This document shows, in pieces, positions 48,442 to 60,031 of a stretch of DNA of 64,000 nucleotides. Origin of the DNA: Rhizophlyctis rosea (lineage: Eukaryota > Chytridiomycota > Chytridiomycetes > Rhizophlyctidales > Rhizophlyctidaceae). The notes under the pieces are model-generated. The model was not told the DNA's origin. It ran no database searches and worked only from the letters and a program-made list of their open reading frames with translations. The stretch spans positions 564 to 64,563 of the forward strand of contig JADGJC010000089.1 in the NCBI GenBank assembly GCA_027596075.1. The letters are read 5' to 3'. The position numbers and the translations under genes are program-made. How positions within the stretch are numbered: position 1 is the stretch's first letter; each line of letters opens with the position of its first letter.

Positions 48442-50113
48442 CTACCACTCCAAAGTAACCTTCCCAACAGTCCTATGACTCTCCAACTGCTTATGCACCG
48501 CCTACCATCACCAAAAAAAAAGTCCATCAGCCACCACTCCATCCAACCATTTCGCCAACACAGCACTCACCGCCAAATTCGCAGCCGTCAACTTCTCCGA
48601 CCGTCCCATAGTACACTTAATCCCTCCCTCCTCCACCAGATCCGCAAACCGGTCCAAAATATGCCCTTGTTTCTCAGGCTCGGCACCAAACATCGGTCGT
48701 GTAAACATCAGTTCGTACGTCACACTGAGACGCTTGCCCATGAAGATCCCGATGGGTAGCTTTTCGTCGGTTTCGTTGATCAAGACCAATCCTAAAAAGC
48801 AACATGTGACAGGTCAACACAAACACAGGGCGGACACATGAGATGAAAAACTAACGTACTCCCCAAAGGCTTCAAAACCTCACTACAAGCCTGCCAATAA
48901 TGGTCCGTGCTTTGCGTGTTGAAAATGTAGTTGACACTATCCACTCCAATCTTACTCAATTCCTCTTTCAAGTTCTTGCTGTGATCAATGACATGGTCCG
49001 CGCCGAGTGATTTGCAATGGTCTGCGGATTCGGGTCGGGAGGCTGTTGCGATGACCTGGTAAAAGTGATTGTGTTAAGAAGGGTGCTTTCTATTGGAGAT
49101 TGAATTCAAAGAACATACCGTCAAATCAGCCAACTTCTTGGCGAGTTGAATAACAGTGGAGCCGACGCCGCCTGCATGTGAAATGTGCGTGGTTGGCAGA
49201 GGTCAATATTGTTGTGAAGAAGGAGTCCCTAGCACATGGCCTCGGCAATTCCCATAGGTCTGCTACAACGTCCAGCTTGGACCATATGTGGAGACTCACC
49301 GGCACCACCAATGACTAGGATGCGCTTCCCCTCTGCTCCTTTCCCATCCACAGGAATGACGAGACCTTCGAAAAGCCCTTCCCAAGCGGTGAGCGTGACC
49401 AAGGGGTATGCAGCGGTCTGGACAAAGGACAGGTTTTTGGGCTTCCGACCAACAATGCGGGAATCGACAAGCTGAAAGAGCGATATATGATCAGAACTCT
49501 ATTAGATATGGAGCCGTGGCTTGCATTATCGTCTGGTCCGCATCCACTCTCTCGAGAATCAACCAAACAGGATGGGCTTATGTTCCATCTACATCCGCTT
49601 GCTCCATATGATTCCATCTACATATGCATTCTCCACATATCCCGGACCCTATATCTCCATTAAATGCATGCTTCACATCCAGCATCTTCCCTACCTGATA
49701 TTCAGCATTGCTACCCGGTCGGGTAATGTCGCCCGCATACGCCACCTCATCTCCAACCTTGAACCTAGTGACAGAAGCACCAACAGCTTCCACAACTCCC
49801 GATCCATCATAACCCAGAATTTTGACATCTAGACCAGCAGAGGGCGCAAAGGAGCCTGCACGTTTCTTTGTGTCTACGGGGTTGACGCTGTCGCATGGCG
49901 TAAGACGACCGTTTGAAATCAGAATTGTTACAGTCGGAGGGAAAGGCAAATGCTTGAAGCATCGTTAGTTCACCTCACAGCCTTGACTTTGACAAGGATA
50001 TCGTATGGTCTATCGGAAGAGATTGTAGGACGCGGAACAGTGACTCCTTCAAAGACCTCATCGGCAGGACCACTGCGGCGGATGCCGATAGCCTTCATTG
50101 TTGGTTGTGACAT
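48442..50113 (-). CDS. Zinc-type alcohol dehydrogenase / quinone oxidoreductase-like protein (MDR superfamily)
   Basis: About six exons from MSQPTMKAIGIRRSG (Met at 50113) to KVTLEW-TAG at 48442. The GroES-like N-terminal part reads NPVDTKKRAGSFAP, LGYDGSGVVEAVG and FKVGDEVAYAGD. The Rossmann part reads RILVIGGAG|GVGSTVIQLAKKL (the GGAGGVGS NAD(P)-binding motif, split by an intron), VIATASRPES and CKSLGADHVIDHSK. Family: NADPH-dependent reductases of the zinc-free quinone oxidoreductase branch; no structural zinc Cys cluster is visible. The frame is open further upstream to Met at 50296, giving about 60 extra residues rich in Arg, Lys, Ser and Leu with few acidic residues, which resembles a mitochondrial presequence. 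Confidence 0.8.
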
Positions 50114-50302
50114 CTTGAATCGGTGATCAAATGCCTGTAGAGGGATAGCACGGTAGGCAGGCTTCTTGATACAGGAACGCTTGGGGAACAGTAGACGAGT
50201 GGCAAGAACCAGTGAGTGAGATGAGGATGGGTTGTACGCCACCGCCTTTGACCGACCGGCCAGGTGACGGTGTTGCGACTTCACGAGCATTTGCATCGAT
50301 GA

Positions 50303-51430
50303 CTAATCAATTGCAGGAGGTTGAACTTGCTTACTTTCGACCCAAAATGCTTCCACCTCTCGCCCTGGCTTGGCATACCACAGCCAATTCCCAGTCAACG
50401 GCGAGGTCACGGAATGTAGACATCTATCCCATAATATTGCCTTCCCGCGCTTGATATCCACCACCATCAGTCGCACGTAGTGGGTCAATGGTCGACCATC
50501 CAATGTGAAGCGGCGGATATCAACACTTGTGGTCGACTTGACACTCCACCAAAGTCCGCGCAGTATATCCCAGTTCCGCCACATCCAACTACCACACGAT
50601 GATATTTGCCATTCCGACCAGCTACGATCCCCCCAAAATGTCTCCACCCATCCATCTAAATCTTTTTTCCTAAGTGGATCCCATTCCTGGTCGTAGACGT
50701 CCCCTTGTGGACGTGGGATTTGTGGAATGGTGACATGCTCGAGGGTGGTGGGGGAACGGCTCAGGTCGGTCAGGGAGTAGAGGGTCATGTTTAGGTGCGT
50801 TTCACGGTCGCAGATGGCGATGAGATGAGTTTGGGTACAAGAAAGGGAGATCCAATATTTTCCTTTCGGACGGTAATCGAGTTTAATCACGTTGTCGCCA
50901 AACATAAATGGGTCCATCCATTTCACTCCAAGCAACCACGTCTTCCCCAATCGCAAATTGCTTCTGGAAGATTTCCTCCGATGAATCGATTCTCAGTTCT
51001 TGTACTGATGGTATATCCCCGTCCATATTCCATGCCGCTATCACCATGACAGAGTCGTATATCGCCCAGTTCTCACTAGTGGTTACATAAACAAACAGAC
51101 GGCCGCACGCAGCAGCTGCGTACACATCTCCTGGTTCTTTCTGTGGTTCAAAGGAATGACGAAGAGCAAGGGTGCGTTTGTCGTAAACAAGGATACTATC
51201 GTTAGCGGAATCTTCCACGTATAGCATGTCAGATCTGTGCGAGGATACGATGTAGTCTTGAGGAAATTGGCGGGAATTGCGCAGTTTGCGGGAACGAGGG
51301 CGTTTTGGGTAGTTGGGTTTGGTGAGGAATTCACCGGATGGGTTGGATTTTGGTGGTAGCTTGGCAATGTCCTTCGTAATTTTCGTTGTAGAAAAGTTTC
51401 TGAAATCATGGATATTGCTCTACCTCGCGC
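50303..51430 (-). CDS. Beta-propeller-like hypothetical protein with one frame break
   Basis: The N-terminal part (RKLRNSRQFPQDYIVSS, LYVEDSANDSILVYDKRTL, GRLFVYVTTSENWAIYD, FAIGEDVVAWSEMDGPIYVW) and the C-terminal part (VIKLDYRPKGKYWISLS, LIAICDRETHLNMTLYSL, to TAA at 50303) lie in frames offset by one base near 50890. They read as one protein if one base is removed. Alternating hydrophobic blade-like strands and Trp/Asp pairs suggest a propeller such as those after F-boxes, but no F-box is visible. The 5' end is unresolved: the frame stays open to about 51430, where it faces the BTB-like gene. The three-base-shift-free reading argues for a sequencing indel or a decaying gene. Confidence 0.4.
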
Positions 51431-52014
51431 AGGGAGTTTCGCCGTTCCCGAACTCTGATGTTTCGCCGGAATTTTGGTTGGATGTGTATAAGAATGCGAA
51501 TATTTTGGGAATTGATGATTTAGTGGAGTTGTGCTTTCGGACGTGAGTTCGGCACCTTTGTTGATGTAGATTGTTGTCTGATATCTGAAGTTCATGCCAT
51601 CTGACCAGGTTCTGGCGAGTGTCCCCCAATCTTGAAGCACTTCACACATTCCCCGACTTCAGTCTCACAAACGTCCGTTTATGCCACCTATCCAAAATTC
51701 TCGATCCTATCAAAGACATCCTTCATCGCCTGCAAATTGTGCTATTCTGGGCGCGTGACGAAACGGAGGATATCAGGAGCGAGGTCTTTCCGCTGCTTGG
51801 TTTGAAGGATGGGAGCAATCGGGCTGTGGGTCGTCATTCGGATAGGTGGCAGGGTTTGGTTCTACGGGCGCAGCTGCTCGCAAAGGTGGGGAATGAACAT
51901 GCGTGCTTTGATAATGTCTGCCCTACGGAGGTGGTCTGCTTCGTGTACGAGTCTTGCATAGAGGCGCTTCACGACAGTCTTCATCCGCGACCTCCCACCC
52001 GCGTATTCCTGTGA
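51313..52014 (+). CDS. BTB/BACK-like protein (5' end uncertain)
   Basis: Two exons joined in phase across a GTGAGT...CCAG intron at about 51543-51609. The first encodes KSWILLYLAQGV, then SPEFWLDVYKNANILGIDDLVELC, which resembles the C-terminal half of a BTB fold (a YKAANxLxIDxLVELC-type segment). The second encodes FWRVSPNLEALHTFPDFSL, then LSKILDPIKDILHRLQIVLFW, in the place of a BACK-type helical region, ending RPPTRVFL-TGA at 52014. The N-terminal BTB half is missing or in an exon I did not find; the most 5' residues overlap the antisense propeller-like gene and are doubtful. BTB-BACK proteins commonly are CUL3 adaptors, but this is only a suggestion. Confidence 0.42.
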
Positions 52015-52585
52015 GTTGTCAGCTTTGTGTGCTGATTTCGGAAGAGGAGAAATTTGCCTGTGGTTCAGTAATACCAGCGGCATTGAAGTAGATAGGGTTC
52101 CAGCAGTTCTCTTATGTATTCCGAATGAAGCACATTGCGGTCAGCCCAACAGGAGTCGATGGATATGGAGTATATGGTGGGTGCAATAGAATGACAGTAG
52201 CAACGAATATGTGATGCGAAAACTGCCAAACTGGGAATAAGAGGGATCTGCTTCAAATCCCGAAATGTGACTTTTGGAGCAATGGAGGCACTACATATGA
52301 CGTGAGATGCAGTTGAAATCCAGGCTAAGATGGCAGAGCGTAGCGGAACTTGGACCAGCTGGAGGGACCATATAAAGTGCTGATACTCCGTAACCTTGTA
52401 CTCTATTTATATATATGTCCATTCTCAGATGGATTGCGAAAGGAATTCAAATCATTAGCAATCTTTTTTATCATGAATTATATGCAGAGCATTGAGTACC
52501 ATTTCTGTCCTATCAAAAGGGAGTATGCCTTGGTAACTAAGGGTAGCAACACGTATATACAATGCAGACTCTGAAATACTCGGGC
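52015..52585. other. Intergenic, convergent gene ends
   Basis: Between the 3' ends of the BTB-like and DUF2461 genes. An AT-rich stretch (about 52390-52580) probably holds the 3' processing signals; nothing else is seen. Confidence 0.45.
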
Positions 52586-53906
52586 TTACATCCAACTATT
52601 TAACAAAGTAACCAAAGGCACCAACGCCCCCAACACCTCAACAACCTTCATTGCAAACCCATCCTCCAAAACCTCCTCCTGCCGCCACTCCCTCCCCGCA
52701 ACAAATGCCTTCAACCGCAACAACTCAATCTGCTCATGATCCTTCGCGTACCCCTTCGGCGCTGTCTTCAGTACCGCATCATGCGACTCAGCCGATTTGT
52801 GCAGACCTTTGATACCACCGGGCGGGAAGGCTTTCTTGAAGGCAGCTGAGTCGACGATGTTTAGGAGTGGAGTTGCGTTGGTGTCAATGTGGTGGCGGAT
52901 GGAGGCAAGTTGGTTTGAGGTTGGGTTCCAGAGGCCGCCTCCGGCGAAGCAGGATGAACCTATTGAGATGTAGTACCCTGCGTGGGGGCCCTGATTCGTG
53001 GAAAATCGAAGTAAACAAAGGCACTGGCGTGGCCAAAGGGTCAAATCTGAGACTGTCACGAACCTTCTTTCCGGACCTTGAAAAGGCTGCAGAAAGATTG
53101 GTCTTATATGGTGTCTTGTCAGCAGAAAAACGGATGTCTCTGTTTATGCGGAACATGGCTCCTTTCGGTGGGTCATTACGGATGGTCACGTCTTTTAGAC
53201 GCATTGATTTCATTACTACATCTACAAAATCCAGGAAGTTCTCCTTGGATGCCTGGTAGGGATTCTTTTGAGGACAAATGCTACGTGTTAATGATCATTT
53301 GCGTGATGAAACATGCTACTCTTCCGGGAAACACTTGGCCACACTAACCTCATGCAATCTGAACCAATCTCGATCATTATTTTCCTTCAATCCCTTCAAG
53401 AAGTCCATAGTGAAATCATATATCGTTCCCTTTGGTCCTTTGCGTTTCGGTACGGGCCGTGGAGGTATTTTGATGCGTGTGATGGTGCCAAATCCGGTTT
53501 CTTCTGTTGTAACGGTTCCGGCTTTTGCTTTCGCGGCACTAGGTGAAACTTTGGATTTGCGCGCTTTACGCGATGCATGATCTTCTTCCTCCTCTGAGTT
53601 GAAGTCGTCGTCGTCATTATCAGAAGACGCTTCTTCACTTTCCGCTTCGGACTCAAAAGCCGATTCCGAGTCATCGGAAACCGGTGATGGAGACGGTTCT
53701 TTGGCGCGCTTTTGCCGCTTTGTGCTAGTGCCAGTGGTTTGTTGAGGTTGACCGCGTTTCATGGAGCTCTTCACCACGACACTATCAGACGACGTTGTGG
53801 GTTTGGAGTCGTTCGAGCAGGCAGGTCGTCGTCGTTCAGAGCGACGAGCAGGTGCACTTTCCATTGCAGGGTTTTCAGGGGTTCCCCGTTTTCGTTTCGG
53901 TGGCAT
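52586..53906 (-). CDS. DUF2461 family protein with acidic/basic N-terminal extension
   Basis: Three exons. MPPKRKRGTPENPAM starts at 53906. About 130 disordered residues follow, with basic clusters (TSTKRQKRAKEP, resembling a nuclear localisation signal) and an acidic run (DNDDDDFNSEEEED). The domain begins YDFTMDFLKGLKENNDRDWF, continues SKENFLDFVDVVMKSMRLKDVTIRNDP and GAMFRINRDIRFSADKTPYKTN, then (after an intron) GPHAGYYISIGSSCFAGGGLWNP, all hallmarks of DUF2461 (TIGR02453). It ends NSWM-TAA at 52586. The biochemical function of this widespread family is not established; fungal members commonly carry such charged N-termini. Confidence 0.85.
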
Positions 53907-54689
53907 GGCAGGTGCTACTTATATCACGAAGTCGGACAAAGTACATCTAGTTTACCAAACAAGAGTTGTGCCTGCTCGACACTTGACAACCACAATTTTG
54001 AGTGTAATAGGGTGCCTGGGTAGGTTTTGTGGAAAAAAAGACAATTCTATGAAAGAACCTTTCAGGTGCGGAGCTTGTGCAGAGCTGGATCTCGATCTCA
54101 TCGACACCGCAGTGAGCAAGCCACATTGAGGCATGGCTCTGTGGCACTGTCGGCAGTGTCTGGGGGGAAGAAGCAATTTTGAGGAAGGTGAAGGACCCTG
54201 TCACCCTACCGCACAGGTGTACAGCTGCAGCAAGAGTAGCGATGCATTGCATTTCAGCGTGATTGGCATCATGAGTCGTGTTGAGGGAAGAGACTTTGGT
54301 GATATTGTTCTCGGTGTTGAAGGCTCCGTGCTGAGGCTTCCGAGCTGGTCACTTTTGGTGGATCGCCTCATCCCGCTTCCCAATTCATCACCAGGATCCC
54401 TCGATCGGGAGGATCTGGATTTTTCGGGTCGGTAAGCAAGACGATGATCGGAGAGACTGTATTGAGTTTCTCCATTATCAGCAAGCTCAATAACCTATTG
54501 CGAGCGCTCATTTCTGAATCATAACGCAGTCCCGAACAGGCAAGCACATGGATATGCAGACCCATCAATCGCGCAGACTGGTAACTTCAGCCCCTTAGGT
54601 CACATACTTACGCTAGGAAAAGCACCACACATGCTTGCCGGTAGATACCCTACACTGAGCCCTCATAACTGCCACTCATTAGCGCCGCT
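53907..54689. other. Intergenic, divergent promoter region
   Basis: Lies between divergently transcribed genes, so it should hold both promoters. No clear TATA box; no gene supported. Confidence 0.45.
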
Positions 54690-57389
54690 ATGCCCTCAAA
54701 TACTCAACCGCCATTTCAACCGACACTCCAAGTCAATACCCCCCGTCAACATGGCAGTATTTACAGACCACCAGCCTCTCCAGTCTCCCCAGACTCCCCG
54801 ACATTCACAGCCCTACGCGCATCCATCAGCAGCACGACCCGTGCAGGCACAATGACCCGCCTCATCACCGACAAGTTGCAGCGCTCATTATCAAATCTAG
54901 CCGTCGGTGCGATTGCGGACGATCCAGAAACAGAGCAAGCTATGCGGTTAATATCCGAGGTCTTCCCTCTCAACGGATGGCTTATGAAGTTTGAAGATCC
55001 ACAATTGGAGCAATTGTTTTGGTCTCATTACATGAAACTCGTTGCACCACATAATAGAGCTTCAAGCATTTGCGGGATATTTGGTAAGTCATGATAACAT
55101 TTCCCAAAAAAGTTTGGATAATTCTTCATTTATTGAGTCCAGTGTTCAGCGCTTTTTGTGGTCTATCAATAACGTTCGGCGATGTGTTTCCCGTCCGTAA
55201 GCATCTTGAATCAAGTGGATTAGTGATGCTTCTCTGCTGATCATACCGTCCAGTGTTACCCTTTCTTGGAGCAGAAGTCGGTGTTTGTGCTCTTTGCGCA
55301 ATAGCACTTTTTGCCATCAGGAAGCACCCCAGATTGATCTACTACCATCACGTCATCGTTGCCATCTCTTCCTTGTCACTCCTATTGCTTTCAATGACTG
55401 GTTTCGAATGTCGATATGGGCTAGCCAGTCGTGAGCATATCAAACATTCCGCAGGATTCTCGGTATTTCTATGGTACCCGTGGTGTGTTCTGCTATTTGG
55501 AGTATTAGCGGGTCCTTGTTATGGGTAGGTCAGATGCAGAGTCAGGGCCTGCGGTGAAATCATGAAACTCACCATGATTGAAAGGGTTCGACCAGCTCTG
55601 GCAAATGGTGTGATAGGAGTACTGGGCAATTACACGTCGTTGACCTTGTGTTATGACACGTCTTTCACGCAATTCGGGACACAGCTGGCGACATATGGGC
55701 TGGGGTAGGTTATTCCATCATGGGTGGTGAATCTGCCGATCCGGTTCCGGTGCTACCAGCTATATTGATCTGAACTCAAACAGTGCTATCAGCGCAGTGG
55801 CCATCTGTCATACGCTCGAGTATCTATTAGTATGTCATCACTTGTGCTTCCTTCCTACACCTGTGTTCACTAACAAGCGCGTTCCGCTGCAGCGCAAAGT
55901 TTTTGTACTTGAGCATGCTGTCCATGCTGCTCAAGGCATCCCCGTTGAAGAGCTCGGAAAGATTGACACCATTGAACTTCTCAATCGCGCTTACAAGGGC
56001 TCAGGTTTGACGCTACCCCGGGGGAAGAAGCCCAGTATATCCCGTGGACGAAGCCTGGCTATTACGCTTGCCGAAGACTCAAAAGGATCAGTGTCATCTC
56101 GAGTGAAATCTCTGGGGAAAATAACTGGCACCACGGTCTTGGAAGAATATGCAACAGATTCGCCGTCCAGTACAATGGGACAAATACCCAATGGGTCCAA
56201 TGGGGATGCGGCCTCAGATGCCGACACCAGTGCCGGGATCGTACCAAGTACGGGTATTGCCGAGAGAAAAGCTGGTCCGGGAGCACGCTTGAAGAAAGTG
56301 TGGAAAAAATACTTTTATTTGTGTTGGGACAATAAGGACCAGTACGTGAGAACCATCAGCAGTTTGGACAGTTCGGATGCTTATACATGCCGTTCCCAAC
56401 ACAGAGAACACGACTACATGCAATGGCGCCGCAACACCGTTCTCTTGACTTATCGTTTATCCGCTTTTGTTGGCCTTGTCACATCAATTTTCTACGCATT
56501 TATGGATGCCATCACGTAAGATCATGCCCATGGACCTCTTGTCTACATCATTTCACAATCACCAAACCCTCTAGCTGGTGCGATCACAATCGATTTGGCG
56601 GCGTCTCGTTCTATCTATGCTTCTATCCTGACGCACAATCCCAAAACCTTCACTACCGGCTTCTATCCTTCATGCCTTTATACGGGATTTCGCTCCTTTC
56701 AACGTTTATCCCCGCCATTCGGAAACGACCGCGGGTTTTGTCTTGGGGCTTGGTGTTGACGCATATGGCGGGGACCACTGGGTACATGATCTGGTGAGTC
56801 TTTCCTTGCTAATGAGACTGTAGCGATTCATTCATCTTACTGTGATCGTCACAGGGCAACCTTGGCACTTGTGACAAAGGTCAATGTAAATGGGATTATT
56901 GTGACTTTCTCGGACGGGTTGTCCAGTGTGTGGAGCATGTGAGTTTTGCCTTACGGAAGCAGTCACACCCAGTCCGCCCACACTTCCCGCGAACTCATTG
57001 GAATTCAATTGCTTTTCCATAGCTACGCGTTAAACACACTAATACTAGCAACAAGCGGTACCGCCCTACTAACTCATCACCTCTACATCCTAATCCCATC
57101 CTGCATAATAATCCAGACGATCCTCGCTGGAGCTTGGTTCAGCATATTTGGGGTATCAGATTGGTTAATCCTTTTGATTGCTTTTATGGTTCTGGCGGGG
57201 CTGCAGGCAGCTGTAAGGGAAGGCAGGGAGAGAAGGTTGTATGCTTTGAGTATAGTTTTGAGAAATTTGTGGCGAGGTGGCAGGTTGGATGCGTTGAAAG
57301 CGAGGCAGGGGAAGGGATTTAGAGAGAAGGAAGAAGAGAGAAGGGAAGATGCAAATGGGAGCGGAGGGGCGGATGTTGGAGAGCCCTGA
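54690..57389 (+). CDS. Polytopic membrane protein of unknown family
   Basis: About eight exons from MPSNTQPPFQPTLQV (54690) to GGADVGEP-TGA at 57389. A Pro/Ser-rich cytosolic-looking N-terminus is followed by LFWSHYMKLVAP and then hydrophobic helices, among them VLPFLGAEVGVCALCAIALF, VIVAISSLSLLLLSM, FLWYPWCVLLFGVLAG, TYRLSAFVGLVTSIFYAF, LLSFMPLYGISLLSTFIP, IIVTFSDGLSSVW and WLILLIAFMVLAGLQA. About ten segments are possible. Between the first and second groups sits a soluble loop of about 170 residues (55890-56440) with HAAQGIPVEELGKID and basic/Ser-rich stretches. The C-terminal tail is basic then acidic (FREKEEERREDANG). I recognise no transporter, receptor or cyclase signature. Splice junctions such as GGATATTTG|GTAAGT look normal. 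Confidence 0.68.
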
Positions 57390-57869
57390 AATTTTGGGGT
57401 TTGCTTACTCGCTTCGAATGTGATTCTGTGTATATTTGTAATTGTAAACTGATGCTACTACAAGGAGTGAAAGAGCCTTATTCCTGCTTGTTGCTGTCGT
57501 ATATTTTTTTGTCAATTGTACCTACGGATGAAACAGAAACTGCATATTCGAATGCGTTTGTAAGTCGCAAATTGCATTGCCAACAACGTCGAAGTGTCAG
57601 ATTGCCAGATTGAGGCACAGCAGTATATTACTTAATCACGACTGCGCCGCATCGAAATGATGATCAGCAAGGACCCTCATGACTGGTTTCACCAACTCGA
57701 AGCCATCCGGATTCCGCAAACTCCGTAACCATGCCATGATGCAAGGAAACGTCTGATGTTTGCTTCTACATATTTCTTTTTCTTATAAAAACCACCACGA
57801 CGGAAAACAGCGCCTTCCATTATTCAGCAATATACCATATAATCAGCAGGATACGGGAGAAACGATAAG
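57390..57869. other. Intergenic region upstream of the syntaxin gene
   Basis: 480 bases. TTTTCTTATAAAAACC at about 57778 could act as the core promoter of the syntaxin gene, about 90 bases upstream of its start codon. Confidence 0.45.
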
Positions 57870-59634
57870 ATGCGTGATCGTATGCAAGACCTGAAGGTGA
57901 TCAGAGAAGGACTTTCGTTACTTCCGAGCTTCATACGCCCGTTCTTATATCCTTATTGACCTGCTATCCGACCTGTTGACATATTCACAGGCAGGCGGAG
58001 GAGGCGCGGCACCACCACCTCAACCAACAGCCGACTCAACGCCAGCCAAGAAGGTCAAGGACAAAGATAAAAAGAAAGAAAAAGACTTGGAAGCCGGTGA
58101 AGGCGGAGCGGGCGGTGCAGGGGGTGGGGAGTCGGACATTATGCATGGATTTTTTGACGAGGTGTCAGCGATCAAGGAGCAGATTGCTGGTGTCAAGAGT
58201 AATGTGGAGCAGATTGAGCAGTTGCACCAAAAGGCGTTGAATGTGATTAGTGAGGAGCAGAGTGCACGTAGGTGTTGCCCGATTTGCGAAGGGTGTTGAT
58301 CATTTTTCTGTAGAAATACAGCAGACTGACGATTTGATTCCAATATGCAACAGTAAATACAAAAGAACTGGACAAAATGATGGACCAAACCAACAAAAAG
58401 GCCGGGGAAATCCGTAACAAGCTGAAAGGTATCTTTCTAACTCGCATTCCTGTACCCACCCTACAGACCACCCCTCAACATAGCCAAATAACCTCCCCAC
58501 CAACCCTCACAACCCACAGCAATGGAAGCCCAAAACAAACAACTCGAAAAAAAAGGCGACAACCCCTCCGACGTCCGCATCCGCGTAACACAACACGGCG
58601 GTCTAACGAAACGGTTTCTGGACGTCATGATGGAGTATAAGGATATTCAGAAGAAGTACCAGGATAAGTATAAGCAGAGGTTGCAGAGGCAGTTTTTGAT
58701 TGGTAAGTGCACGTACCGCGGACTGTTACTCGGCTTGGGGTTTTAGGAACCTTGGGATTTTGGAGAAGGAATGGCAAAAGACCATAGATAAGGGCGCTTA
58801 GAAAGGTAGAAGGACCGGAAGCTTACCGGGCTTTTGCATCCAGTGAAACCACAGGCAACACCAGAGGAGGTGGAGAAGATGGTTAGCGGGGAGACGGGCC
58901 CAGTTTTTGCTCAGCAGGTATGTTCAAATCACAACGCTCGGCCATCAGTTTTCATCGCCTCAGTATCTCAGCTCAACTGACAAAACCTCCCTTGCGGTGC
59001 ACCCATACCAGATCATGCAATCAGGTCAACGAGGCGAAGCAAGAAGAGCACTAATGGACATTCAAGACCGACATCAAGACATTGTCCGAATCGAGCGGAG
59101 TATTATTGTATGTTGCAGTCCATCCCTTCTCGATTATACCCATCCATCACGGAACGCTCAAAGTCTACATGCCTTCCTCCCAGGAACTGCAACAACTCTT
59201 CATGGACATGTCCGTCCTCGTAGCCGCACAGGGCGAAGTGCTAAACCAAATCGAGGTACATGTATCAAATGCAGTAGATCATACGGAGCAGGGCGTTCAG
59301 GCGTTGGCTAAGGCGGTCAAGTTGCAGAAGAAGACGCGGAAGGTGGGTTGCGTTGTCAAGGGCTTTTGTGGGCGGGTGACCGTTGGGGCCCGGGCGACGA
59401 CGTGGGAGGAATGGGGGGGCCTTTGACCGTTTGCAATGAGCCTGCCAGATTAAACATCATTCCTCTCCCATCAGAAAATGTGCATTATCGTCGTCTGCCT
59501 CATAATGCTCTGCATAGCCATCGGACTGGCAGTTTATTTCGGTGCGTAGTCCGTCATACACCCGCATGCAAACTCGAACAGAACAAAATGTACTAACTCC
59601 ACCCTCTTGAACTCCAGGAGGCAAAAAGAAGTGA
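57870..59634 (+). CDS. Syntaxin (Qa-SNARE, plasma-membrane SSO1/syntaxin-1 type)
   Basis: About seven exons. Exon 1 is only 27 coding bases (MRDRMQDLK), then GTGATC...CACAG to 57991. A Gly/Pro/Lys-rich N-terminal stretch is followed by the Habc helices ([78 protein letters not shown]), then the SNARE motif ([40 protein letters not shown]; the zero-layer Gln is in AAQGE) and the membrane anchor [21 protein letters not shown] with a short GGKKK tail, TGA at 59634. Family role: t-SNARE for exocytic vesicle fusion with SNAP25/SEC9 and synaptobrevin. The Gly-rich N-terminal insert (about residues 10-45) is unusual. Confidence 0.88.
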
Positions 59635-60031
59635 AATACATTCATCATCCCTCAAACGCAACGCTACCAACCATCAGTCTTCCAGAAAGGCAATATCCCC
59701 ATGTCCCCCTTACTCCTTGTCATATAGTTTCTCACATGTACTGTTTGTCTGAATACATAATGTGCTGTATTCCGTGCCGACCAAGTTTTCAAAGCCGATC
59801 AACTGCGCAACGACAACCAAGTCTCTGCGCCATCACAAAAGCAAAAAGTGTGCACTCACAAGGAAATTATATGTACACAACATGCTTCCATCAAACAATA
59901 CACAAATGCCAAACAAAACATACAGTGCTATGCTACAAAAATATCCAACAGCAATTTCTGCAAGAAACAACCAAACAGGACCAACATACAAAACCCCATC
60001 CCCATCCCTGTTCCCATCATCCCACCACCTT
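59635..60031. other. Intergenic between convergent genes
   Basis: Separates the 3' ends of the syntaxin and acetyltransferase genes; nothing beyond probable 3' processing sequences. Confidence 0.45.
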
